Origin: Dipteris shenzhenensis
Taxonomy: Eukaryota; Polypodiophyta; Polypodiopsida; Gleicheniales
Assembly: GCA_047967505.1 (NCBI GenBank)
Contig: CM106540.1
Reading direction: 5' to 3' (one strand)
Length of the DNA: 64,000 nucleotides
Below are positions 23,910 through 34,400 of the stretch, one piece after another (position 1 is the stretch's first letter; every line of letters starts with the position of its first letter). The notes below the pieces were generated by a model, which did not search any database, had not been told where the DNA came from, and saw nothing but the letters and a program-made list of their open reading frames with translations. A program made the position numbers and the translations under genes.

Positions 23910-24709
23910 ATAAGCATTTGCAAGCTTCGGGTTTGTAGCAAGCAGATACCCCTTCATCCTCATCTTCAAACACCTCTCTTACTTGTGTGATCTTTTTCTC
24001 GTCTGCTACTAATAATACATGGTCAACATTAACCTCATTATGCCTTCACTTTGTGCTGCACCATTCAGATCTCTTGTGTTGTTTTTGGCCACTGTTTCCC
24101 TACCTACAAGTTCAAGAGGATATTGGTACAACTTAGACCGTGTACATTTCCTAGCTCAGATTGTGATGGAGAGACTAAAGACCGTTGGATGAAGGCTCCC
24201 ACTATGCTCTATGTCATGCCACTGTCTTGAAAGCCTTGCATGAATATAAAGTTATTTAGAGATGGCACACTTGATCTCTTGGAGCTTCGTCTAGTCTTTT
24301 TTTTTTTTCACCCATCTTTTTTTTGTTTTGACTTCAAGCTCAGAACCACTTTCTCATTCTGAGTGAGACCAATTCAAAATATATAAGAGTAAATCTTGGA
24401 TATATATTTCTTGAGTATTTTTTAGGGGTTGACTAACCCTCTAGTACTGGATAAGTGGTCACTAGGCGGTGGTTGGTTGCACACTGAGGTTGAAGTCGAA
24501 ACTAGAAAAAGATGGAATATACTAGAACCACCTTTTCATTCTAAGTGAACCAATTCAAAATGCATGAGTAAATCTTGGATATATATTACTTGGGTAGTTT
24601 TTAGTGGCTGACCACTCTTCTAATACAAGGATAAGTGGTCGCAAACACGGATGGTTGGGTGCCCACTAGGATATTACATGCCACCATCATGGTGGTTTGC
24701 TTCTATTAT
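23910..24709. other. Foreign ~800-bp block replacing integrase core
   Basis: Sequence without similarity to A1, lying where A1 has about 80 integrase codons (after IDDF, up to HTPQQNG). The element sequence resumes at tcataccccac. Its right half has two imperfect tandem copies of about 190 bp (24333-24520 and 24525-24690), sharing accaattcaaaat, gagtaaatcttggatatata and ggataagtggtc. No coding domain is recognised. No target duplication is seen, so it looks like replacement by ectopic repair or template switching rather than a clean transposition. Confidence 0.75.
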
Positions 24710-25306
24710 TCATACCCCACAGCAAAATGGACTTGCAGAAAGGAAAAACAGGCATATTGGAGAGGTATCTTGTGTCATGCTCAATGAAAAAGACCTGGAG
24801 GAGAGGTATGCTCGTAGGAAACTAGATATTTCTCATTTGAAAGTTTTTGGTTGCATTGCCTATGTTCATGTGCCAGATGAGTTGAGATCCAAGTTGGATC
24901 CAAAAGCTAAGAAGTGCATCTTTATTGGTTATTCTCTGCAGCAAAAAGGATATAGATGCTATAACCCTTCTCGTAAGTTTACAGTGAGCAGAGATGTTGT
25001 TTTTGATGAGATGAGCAGTTGGTATAAACTAGTAAATGTGATTGATGATATAGATGCACAAAATGGTAATGCTACACAAATTTCACAGCAGCAATCACAA
25101 AATATTAGTGGACCTATAGTGTCCTCTAGCAGTAGTTCACATACTTCGCTATGGACAAGCAGATTGAGATTAGGAGAATCTCCTCAAAGAAATGCAGATA
25201 GTGGTATGCAAGTATCACGAAAAGGAAAACTTAAAGTAGATCAGTCCATGGTTGATGTGAATGCAGGTCACTCTTATGTGAATGGTGAATCCAGTGGCTC
25301 AGAATA
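24710..25306 (+). pseudogene. Copia A2 integrase C-terminal part
   Basis: Resumes at HTPQQNGLAERKNRHIGEV, keeping the catalytic glutamate, then after NEKDL jumps to EERYARRKLDISHLKVFGC. Comparison with A1 shows about 35 codons deleted there. It continues with KKCIFIGYSLQQKGYRCYN and VVFDEMSSWYKLVN and a serine-rich linker. Confidence 0.88.
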
Positions 25307-27026
25307 GAGCCTTGATAATGAGTTGGGTATTCCTTCTATTGTTACACCTGGAGTAAGGAAGACAAGGGATGTTTTGAGAGCACCTGGTAGTGAGCCTATT
25401 TTGCGCAGGTCTACCACAGCTAGATATCCTGTGGATAGGCTGAAATATGATGGATTTACAGCCATTCACTATGCCTATATGGTCAAAGTGATACATGAAC
25501 CAGAACCCACTTCTTTTGAGCAAGCCATGGGAAAAGAAAAATGGGAGAAAGCCATGGATGAAGAAATGGATGCCTTGGAAGCAAATGCTACATGGGAATT
25601 GGTGCCTTTGCCTAAAGACAAGAATGCAATTGGCTGCAAGTGGGTTTATAAGGTGAAGCACAATGCAGATGGTTCTGTGAACAGATACAAGGCAAGATTA
25701 GTTGTCAAGGGGTATGCATAGACATATGGCATTGATTATGAAGAAACATTCAATTCGATTGCAAGGATGGCAACTGTAAGAGCAGTCATTGCTATGGCTG
25801 CATCAAAGGGATGGTCTTTACATTAGATGGATGTAAAGAATGCTTTCTTGCATGGTCATTTGCAAGAAGAGGTCTATATGGAGCATCCACCAAGTTATGT
25901 TCATGTTGTTCATCCTGAGTTTGTTTGCAGGTTAAAGAAAGCCTTGTATGGCTTGAAGTAAGCACCCAGGGCATGGTCTGACAAGATAGGACAGTATCTT
26001 GTTACTATTGGCTTTCAAATTTCCAAGGTAGATTTCTCACTTTATGTGAGAAAAACAGAGAAAGGCATTATGCTGCTTGTCATTTATGTTCATGATTTGA
26101 TCATCACAGGTGATAGTGATGAAGATATCCTTCATGTGAAAATGCTATTGAAGCAGAGGTTTGAGATGAAGGATTTGGGAGAGCTGTGTTACTTCTTGGG
26201 CATTGAGGTGATTAGATCCATAAGTGGGATATGGCTCTTACAAAGGCAGTAAGGATTGGACATGCTGTCCAAATATGGGATGACAGGCTATAAGCCTATT
26301 TCAATTTCTTTGGAGCAGAATGTGAAGTTGAGCGCAGATGCAGGTGAGCTTCTGGAAGACCCTACTATGCACAGACGCATAGTAGGAAGTTTGATTTATA
26401 TGACTATTACTAGGCCAGATTTGAGCTATGCTATTGGGTTGGTAAGTTAGTTTATGCACGCTCCAAGGAAACTGCATTTGGCTGTGGCTAGACGCATACT
26501 GAGGTATGTGAAGTCCACATTGCAGTATGGACTATTTTATGAGACTGGGGTTTAGATACAGTTGCAAGGATACACTGATGCTGATTGGGCTAGTAGTATT
26601 TCTGATAGACGATCTACAAGTGGATATATGTTCTCTTTTAGGAGTGCTGCAGTCACTTGGAGCAGCAAGAAACAGCCTACAGTTGCATTGTCGAGCACAA
26701 AGGTTGAGGACAGGGGTGCAGCAATGGCTGCATGTGAGGTAGCTTGGTTGCATAAGCTACTTTATGATATGCATCAGTCTACAGATGGGCCAGTTGTCAT
26801 TTATTGTGTCAACATGAGCACTATACACTTGGCAAATAACCCAATGTATCATGCTAGAACAAAGCACATTGAGATGCATTATCACTATGTGCGGGAGAAG
26901 GTTCTAGTAGGTTTTATTGATCTAGTTTATGTCAGCACAGAGGATCAGGTAGCTGACATATTCACGAAGCATTGGGTGCAGAAAAGCTACGCAAGTTCAG
27001 AGACCTGCTTGGTGTGCAGGAATTAG
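25307..27026 (+). pseudogene. Copia A2 reverse transcriptase and RNase H
   Basis: RT starts near 25500 ([34 protein letters not shown]). CAG-to-TAG stops occur at YA*TYG, LH*MDVKNAF, VS*FMHA and V*IQLQGY relative to A1. The polymerase box is IYVHDLI: the tyrosine is kept but the second catalytic aspartate position is histidine, the reverse of the lesion in A1 (HVDD). RNase H follows at 26562-27026 (GYTDADWASSISDRRSTSGY, LSSTKVEDRGAAMAACEVAWL), frameshifted at its end. Confidence 0.9.
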
Positions 27027-27045
27027 GATTGAGCTCGAGGGGGAG

Positions 27046-27398
27046 TATTGAGATGTCAAGCTCCACTTGTGATATGCCAGGGTGACCGTTGTGCATTTAT
27101 GTCACCAACTTGTTAGCTGCAGATGCGGTTGGTACACTGCCCATGAATAATTGCTGGATGACAGCTATCTTTATGTACTCTAGTTAGTGGCTCAGTTAGT
27201 ATGCCACCTTAGTTAGCTGAGTTTGGTTTGAGACCCACATATAGGGTTCACCTATTCTTTTGTACTTAGAGTTCTTTTGGCTTTCACAACTAAGAAGAGG
27301 AAAACTATTTTCAGCCTCCACCTTTGTGTATATTCCCCCATTGTGTATGTGAGAAAGCTGCAAGTGAGACTCCTTCCTTCTCTCCCACTCTCTTCACA
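27046..27398 (+). repeat. 3' LTR of Copia A2
   Basis: 353 bp, starting tattgagatgtc (the TG terminus has mutated to TA) and ending tcttcaca. Followed by the ctcac target duplication. Confidence 0.93.
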
Positions 27399-28999
27399 CT
27401 CACCCACTCTTTTCACCATGCCTATTACTACTATCACCCCTCGATGCAACGTGATCCCAATCTTGTTTGGCTTCTCGTATAAGGTCATTGTCTTGCACAC
27501 TTAGGACTGCAAATGCTCACTCTTGTGGAATCTCTTCCTTACTCGAATTGATTCCCCCCACATTTGCATGTCACAAGCTTGAATGGCATGCGCACCTTTG
27601 GCCTCTATATGGCTGTGCTCTATGGATCCCCTCGAGATGTTGACGAAGGGCTCACAATTTTCACAGCAGAGTACTCTCGTCTTGTTGGGGGGGTCGTAAT
27701 CTGAGTCTTTCAATGTGCATGGTCTTCGGCCTCTCCATGGTCTCTTCTATCGACTCCCAAAAAAAATAGAATGCAGCAAGTTGGGCTAGCGGCAATACTA
27801 AGTTGTACCAATATCCTATTGCCATCAACAATCGGCAATATTGAGCTGTACAAATATCCTCTTAGTCAAGGAGGCTCATAATCACTCAGCCTAATGGCTG
27901 GATGTAATCTCTTGGCCTCTACGACTCTCAATGATATTTTGGCTTGCTGGATGTATTCTTTTGGCCTCTAAGGCTCTTAGCACTTGCTGAGTTTTCATAA
28001 ATGTAATCTCTTTTGTTCGATTTTTGCTCCATGAGGCTCTCATTATAAACTGTTGTTAATTTTTATATAAACCACTCATGCTCACTCTTGTGGAATCTCT
28101 TTGTTCCCTTGATCTATTCCCCCCACATCTACATGTTATGACCTTGAATGGCATGCACATCTTTGGCCTCTATATGGCTGTGCTTGGATTTTTACGGCCT
28201 CTCCATCATATAAGGGTCTCAACAATCTTTTGTCTTGTTGGATGTAATCTTTTATCTCGTTGGAAGTAATCTTTTGGTCTCTAAGTGCACTAATATATAA
28301 CCCAAGAACCATCGTGGTGGATGTCATAGATCTCCTTCTATTTGCCAGCGCGGTGGTGGGCCAACGCGGTGGTCGTCATAGATCTCTTGTAATAATAGGT
28401 AGGTCTATAACCTCAAGAACCAGCGCGGTGAATTCTCCTGATCTGCATGGGCATGTTGCCCGATCACAAGTGGCAAAGATGTGGCAAAAGGTTGTGCGAT
28501 GACGTCTTTGGTCTAGCTAGAGATTGCGCTGCATGAAGCAGGGCAGAGATGCCATGTGTCAAGTTCTATGGTGTTCAAAATCCCAATATTACTCCAAGAA
28601 CCAGCGTAGTGGTCGCTCCAAGCCAACCTTGAATTTTCATGATCTGCATGGGTGCGTTGCCTCATGACAAGTGGCAGAGCTATGGCAAAAATATGTGCGA
28701 TGATAGGTGGTCAGGGTAGAGATACATGAAGTAGTGCAGAGATACACGATGTAGTCAGAAGTAGTTCAGAGATACACAATGTAGTCAGGCCAAAGTCTGC
28801 GCTACATGAAGCAAGGTAGAGCTGACGTGTGTCGAGCTCTGCAGTTTTTCGAATGATAGATTACGTCTCATTATTACCCCACTGCAGCATCATGACATCG
28901 AAAAATTTTCAACAAGTGTGTGGGTTTGCCTAAAATTAAAAATCTCACCCAAGGTCGTGTTGCGTTGCATCTTTGAAAATAGCTTTGCGATTGGCCCCT
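27399..28999. repeat. Non-coding block with local duplications
   Basis: 27510-27620 and 28078-28190 are two imperfect copies sharing gctcactcttgtggaatctct, the word ccccccacat and ggcctctatatggctgtgct. Another duplicated pair lies at 28436-28505 and 28636-28705 (gatctgcatggg, caagtggca, gtgcgatga). A motif like gaaccagcgcggtggt recurs about five times between 28305 and 28615. No gene was recognised. Confidence 0.7.
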
Positions 29000-29075
29000 T
29001 AAAAAACTAGCTTGATAAACTTTCGCCATGATTTTATATTAATATATAAGTATAACTTCGATAAAAACATCCATG
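29000..29075. mobile_element. hAT-like MITE, fragment
   Basis: Matches the end of the complete copies at 30490-30791 and 55060-55355 (gcttgataaactttcgcc, gattttatattaatatataag, ttcgataaaaacatccatg). Only the last ~75 bp are present, so it is a truncated copy. Confidence 0.75.
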
Positions 29076-29104
29076 CCGTGAATGTGGCTTCACTCTCTCG
29101 AGTT

Positions 29105-29230
29105 TTCATAGCGGCCTTTGGATTGATCCATATAAAGGATCTCATCTAGACATCCATTCAAAAATGTAGTTTTGACATCCATTTGATAAATTGGAAGTTT
29201 GAGCTGTGCTGCAATTGTGATAATGGGGTG
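29105..29230 (-). pseudogene. Copia reverse transcriptase fragment
   Basis: Minus-strand translation gives QLKLPIYQMDVKTTFLNGCL and then DEILYMDQSKG, the Copia RT segment that precedes the YVDD box. Flanking sequence shows no further pol, so this is an isolated piece of a different Copia lineage from families A to C. Confidence 0.8.
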
Positions 29231-30481
29231 ACAATATGCATGTCTATCTATATGCACACATGTGCATGAGTGCGTGTGAGTGTGGATTTGCATAAATTAA
29301 CAAGCTGTTGAAATGGAGAAAGTGTTGTTGCATTGGACAACTATCATCATCACAAAACTAGAGTGTGCAAGATGGGGAAACGGTCCATAACGATAGCTCG
29401 AGAAAGAAAATAAGATGTATGTACTTGAAAATTTCATGATGTCTCTTGGGGATTGTTTCTTTCCATCTTTTATCAATCCATCTTACTGCAAGTTGCATAA
29501 ACCTATTTGAATAGTCCCATCTCACAATCTTAAGTCCGAAACAACACCGATCTAAAGTGTACTTTTGTCAGCACAAATTGATGTCATACTATCTTGATGG
29601 TAGGAGGTGCCTATCCTCGATATGCATGATTGGCGACAATTAAGAGCTTGTTCTAGACATGCCAATGCCCATCAATATTAAGGCATGAGTAGCAGAGAGT
29701 GTGTGATGCATAGTATTGGTTGAGGATAAACATCATAATTTTAATTTTGTTTATAGTGTTATACTAACCCCACCACAGCACTTCATGGCAATTACACCCA
29801 CAAGTTTCCAAGTGTTGGGAGTGGATCTTCAAAAATAGGCGACAAAGAAGAGTGCATAGTGCACATAGAGCTTTTTGGATGTAAAGGAGAAAGCACACAA
29901 TTTGCTTAGTGTGTTGGGCCATCGAAAGGTAGTGTTTGCCTTGAAGATAAAGGCCATCTCCATAAAAAGTAGATTCAGACACACCATTGATTAACTTTTC
30001 AAAATTTACTTGTGGAAAATCACAAAGGAGAATCATATTCTCGAGTATATGGAAGGAGGAGATCCTAATAAACATTTGGAATCCGGAATGGAAAAGCTGG
30101 CCAGCTATCCCCATTCATAGCTCCTTGCCAAGTTTTGTACACATGTAGTTACAAAAGGCCTTATGAACATTGTGGTAGTTTTGTGGGACATGGGAAATTT
30201 AATGCCAAGTTGGCATGTAGTCCGCCACCTTTTCTTCCCATTTTTTTCCCACAAAATAGGGAGCTCTTGAGCTCATGGGATTTGTGGGAAAAAGGAAGCA
30301 TTTGAAGGTTGAAAATGACATAACTCCACATTTCCACCAAACAATATGATATGCAACATGGAGAATTAACTTTACCCAAGCAAACCTTTTTCCCACACCG
30401 TCATTAGGCCTAATGTATATATGTTATTAGTGAAAGGCCCGTTGGAGACATTTCTGAAAATGAAAAGCGTGAGCGGCGATA
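29231..30481. other. Non-coding, nothing recognised
   Basis: Open stretches on the minus strand between 29764 and 30396 show no domain and overlap in two frames; no splice-consistent gene model was found. Confidence 0.35.
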
Positions 30482-30489
30482 GCCACGAG

Positions 30490-30791
30490 CATGGATGGGT
30501 TTTTCAAATTCGTTTCGTTAAGAAGCTAAATTTTATATTGGTGTCGAAAGTTCATATGCGCTAATAAAAATTAATGTTTGAAACATTCACCAAGATTTGA
30601 GCCTTTTATGCAAAAATATCAAAAGTTTCGCCAGGATTTACTTGTTTTCCTTCAAACCTCAAAAGAAAAATTGTAAAAAAGTACTAAATCTTGTGAAACT
30701 AAAAACATGAGCTTGAAAAGTTTCGCCAAGATTTTATATTAATATATAAGCATAGATTCGAATAAGCATAGCTTTGAAAAAAACATCCCTG
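30490..30791. mobile_element. hAT-like MITE, complete copy upstream of the host gene
   Basis: 302 bp with ends CATGGATG and CATCCCTG (inverted repeats of CAGGGATG type). The flanking octamers are gccacgag (30482-30489) and gccatgag (30792-30799), an 8-bp target duplication with one difference, as expected for hAT transposons. It has no coding capacity. Same family as 55060-55355, in the opposite orientation, about 490 bp before the first splice donor of the ankyrin-BTB gene. Confidence 0.88.
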
Positions 30792-31039
30792 GCCATGAGC
30801 CCTTTTCATTTCCAAAAATGTCGACAGTGGCCTTTCACGTATGTCAAGTGCCGGGAGGAGCTGAAAACCAAGACATGAAGGTGCATCTTCAAGACGACAA
30901 ATCAAAAATTCGTGCATTCCTAGCATCTTCCAGCATCGATGGAAGCTCATCTGGCCTGGCAAGTCGAACGTGCAGATTGGGCATGCGCTTTGGAAGTACC
31001 TACGATCGGGCGGCTGAGATTTGTTTGAGCCACAACCGG

Positions 31040-31278
31040 CAAGTGACGGTAGAGGGTGGGTCACATCCAAGTGCAGCTTCTCAAGTGACTCGTCATGCTG
31101 CTTTCCACGTGTGCTCCACGTCATCATGCGGTATTGTTTCACAGGGTGCTTCTTCCCCACTCTCCTAAAAGATCTGATCGCAGTTTTCTTCTCTTCAAAT
31201 TTCCGCAGTTTTCTTCTCATCAAATTCTTCTTCTCTCTGCTGTTGTTGCTAACTCGCTTCGAACTTTCTTCGATCCAG
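31040..31278 (+). promoter_or_regulatory. Probable promoter and 5'UTR exon of the ankyrin-BTB gene
   Basis: A G-box CACGTG lies at 31106-31111 and a second ACGT core (ccacgtcatc) at 31116-31125, elements bound by bZIP or bHLH factors. A CT-rich stretch follows, then a consensus donor GATCCAG|GTAAGT at 31278/31279. No convincing TATA box was seen, so the transcription start is undefined. Function is inferred from position. Confidence 0.5.
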
Positions 31279-31469
31279 GTAAGTACTCTGCCTCTATCCA
31301 ATCGCTTACACTTGCTACGACCTTTAACTAATCACCTTTGCTTCTTCTTCACATCTCCACGATCGGATGATCCGCCTATCATGACTCCCTGCTTGATCCG
31401 CCTCATTCCTTTGCACCTTCCGCGTGAGCTCTGCTTTTCTCTGACCTGCATTTTTTTTTAACTTCACAG
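31279..31469 (+). other. Intron in the 5'UTR of the ankyrin-BTB gene
   Basis: Bounded by CCAG|GTAAGT and a pyrimidine-rich TTTTTTTTTAACTTCACAG acceptor, five bases before the ATG. 5'UTR introns often raise expression in plants, but that role is inferred here. Confidence 0.75.
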
Positions 31470-31473
31470 AAAT

Positions 31474-34400
31474 ATGGATGATCACGATGCCTCCGCCGCC
31501 TCCACGTCCATCGCTTCCAACCTCGAAACTGTGGTCCTTTCTCATGGGGACGACTCGAACAAGGCCTTGCGGGATCAATCCACCTTCTTTCGCAGCGTTG
31601 AAGAAGGCAACATTCAGCTGCTCCAAATTCTTCTGAAAAACCGTGCCGTCGACATTAACGGCTACAATGACCAGGTGATTAAAATTTTTTTATAGCATTT
31701 CGTTTCTTGTCCAGTTTCTGTAAGGTCGAGCATCGCACTAGGAGGTTTACTTTTATGCAAAATCATTAGAAACTATCAGTTATTGCATCCTGGAAGTCTG
31801 TATAGATCTACGTTGAACCGGAGGTAGTACTCGCCAATTGGACATTCCCGTAGAAATATCATGAAATATCATCTCCAAAACAGTGAAACTACATCCTCCC
31901 CTTGAGAATTTCGGTTAGATGAGACATTCGGTGAGATGAGATTTTCTATCCAGCCAATTTCTGTCCCGTTCTTTTACTCTCATATCATAGGCATCGCCAA
32001 CTTTAAAAGTATTTAAGTTTATGCTTCATGGCATACTTCTACTATAAGCAAGTAAAATTTTACTCTGCTTGTCAAGCTTAACTAAAATTTTCTATTTGTG
32101 GAATCTCGGGTAAGGCATAAAGCATGGATAGTTCATCTCGAACCAACCTTAATGAGCTAGAATGCAAGAGCTAGCCGAATATACTCATTGATTTGGGTTG
32201 CCTAGGCGATCCCCGAAAGAGGAATGCGTATTTTTCACTTATTGCGTGTAGTCCTTACTGTAACGGCCTTGTTGTTTTACCCTACCCGTATGGGACGTGG
32301 TCACTCCTATCTATTAGAGCTAATGCAAGTAACAAGAAGGCTATGGTCTTCATAACATAAATGAGGCCAAGGAACCATGTCTCTATGTGCCAACCCCTCC
32401 CCCCCCCCCCCCCCTCCGGCCCTACCCCTTGATCCCGCCTCTCAAGGCGTACTTGAAGTATTATCCTATTGGAGGGAGGTACATCATCCAAACTATCTTA
32501 AAATTGGGACATAATATGCTGAACACGTTACACAACAAAATAACTCAACCTTCACCCACGAACTTAATCAAAGCACTAGTTATGGCCTTAATCTGCACAA
32601 CAGTCATGAAGCCACTCTTTCCATCAAGAACACCTTCATTAGGTAGATAGATCTTGCTTCTTCAGCTTCATCTTTCTCTTTTTGCTTGCTCCAATGAGCT
32701 AAAGGTTTTTATAGACATTCTAAATTATTTCTATGCAAGCCAAATCTTTTGATGATTAAGTGTAGTACAGATAGAGACTTTGGAAAGCACTTTACCTAAC
32801 ATCTAAAGGCATTGTAGTTTGTTGGAGATGAGACCATTCACAAATTCAAACACTTTGTAAGAGACACACTCAAGATGTCATACGACAAAGGTTAACACAC
32901 TTTGTCCAAAGGTAAGCACACTTTAGAAGATGTCATTGCCTTCATACAAGGTTATTGTTTCAATGTTTTGGGCCCTCACAGTTGTTCTTCGATGGAGTTT
33001 CCATTGCAAAGATGACCAATGCCCAATTATATCTTAGATTTTAGTCTTCATATGTAGGGGTTTGCACTCTATCTTGAGCCCTTTTGATGCTATCTTTAGC
33101 TAATCTAAACATTTGATTCATATCCTTGACTTGAACGAGTCCTATTGCAACATGAGCTCTAGGTTGAAATCGATACATCATCGCAGTTGAATGCTTGTTT
33201 GGGAGAGACTAAATAGACTTCACACGCAGTTGTAGCTTGAATGAAGAGATTTTGGACTACTTTTTTATTAGCTTTCTCCTTTAGTGCTAGCCTTCGTCAT
33301 GGCTAAGTTTGCCCTTCATCTCCGGAGTGCTGACAAAAACTCATTACGAAGACTTTGTATAAAAGGATGCTCAAGTATGTGTGGGTGTGTGGATAGAATT
33401 GAGGAAGCTGCCACTCTGGATGCATCCTCAGAGGATAGAGGACTTTGTCTTCTGCTTACCATGTTTTGTGCCTTTACCTTTGCCTTGTAGAGCTGCGATG
33501 TGTGATCTCACATGAGCTTAGCTTCTGGTCACTTGCCTGTTTGCATACAGCAGCTCCTCCACATTTGTAGCGACTGAAGTACTAATTTAACTCAAAAGGA
33601 CTCATTCTTGTGGATGAATGCTTTTTATCATTATAGGCAAATTCTAACACAGACAACCATTTATTCCAAGAACTTTTCCTTAATGAAACATATGCTCTCA
33701 GCATACCTTCGAGGGTTTGGTTGATGCTTTCTATTTGACCATCATCTCGGGATGGTTCCCACTACTCATTCCCAACTTAGTTCTTGGTGCATCAAAGATA
33801 GTGGTCCAAAATGACTAGTCAATCTTGTATCCTCTCGGATATCATGGATTTTGGTAATCTGTGCAGACGAAATACGTTACTTTAAACCAAATCCAATACA
33901 TACAGAGCACTTACTGACTCTTTCGTTGGAATTAAGTGAGCCATTATGGAAAGGCAGTCAAATACCACAAGGATAGAATTATATCCTTCTTGTCTCTGTT
34001 GTAGATCAACTATTACTTCCAGAAGATCGCCCACCATCTCATGAGAATGTTATGCTGGCACAGTATTTTGCTTCTTACCCCTTCTGTCCCCTATCCAGCG
34101 GATGCAACAACAGACCCACCGGTATCAACACTTCAGATGAGATTGAGGCTGTGCTTTTTCATTCATGTTAGCAGAAAATGGATCTTACATATTCTTTTAA
34201 GATCTTTCTGTGTTTGATTGCTGCACATCTGCCCAAAGAGGCCTCACTTTGTCAGCATTGAAATAAATATACGTCCCAGTATCAAGTACATAAACATAGC
34301 TGTTCTTATGAAGTTATTTTTATCTTTATTTTTCTCATTTACTCATAATTAAAGTCGCGTATAATCTCCCTTCTTTCCTTTGTTCTTTCATTTTGTTCTT

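Larger units (their letters stand above)
21472..27398 (+). mobile_element. Complete Copia retrotransposon A2
   Basis: 5,927-bp element with LTRs 21472-21825 and 27046-27398, primer site TGGTATCAGAGC at 21826-21837 and a polypurine tract gagctcgagggggag ending at 27045. The flanks 21467-21471 and 27399-27403 are both ctcac, a clean 5-bp target duplication. It is the same family as A1 but in opposite orientation. It differs by a shorter leader, an ~800-bp foreign block in integrase and a ~105-bp deletion downstream of that block. Confidence 0.95.

Noticed and set aside
30699-31301. A 200-codon minus-strand open frame
   Set aside because: It covers the MITE end and the promoter and 5'UTR of the ankyrin-BTB gene, shows no domain and has no supporting signals.
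32399-32414. C16 run as a regulatory or assembly signal
   Set aside because: A homopolymer in an intron; it may be prone to sequencing error, but nothing else marks it.
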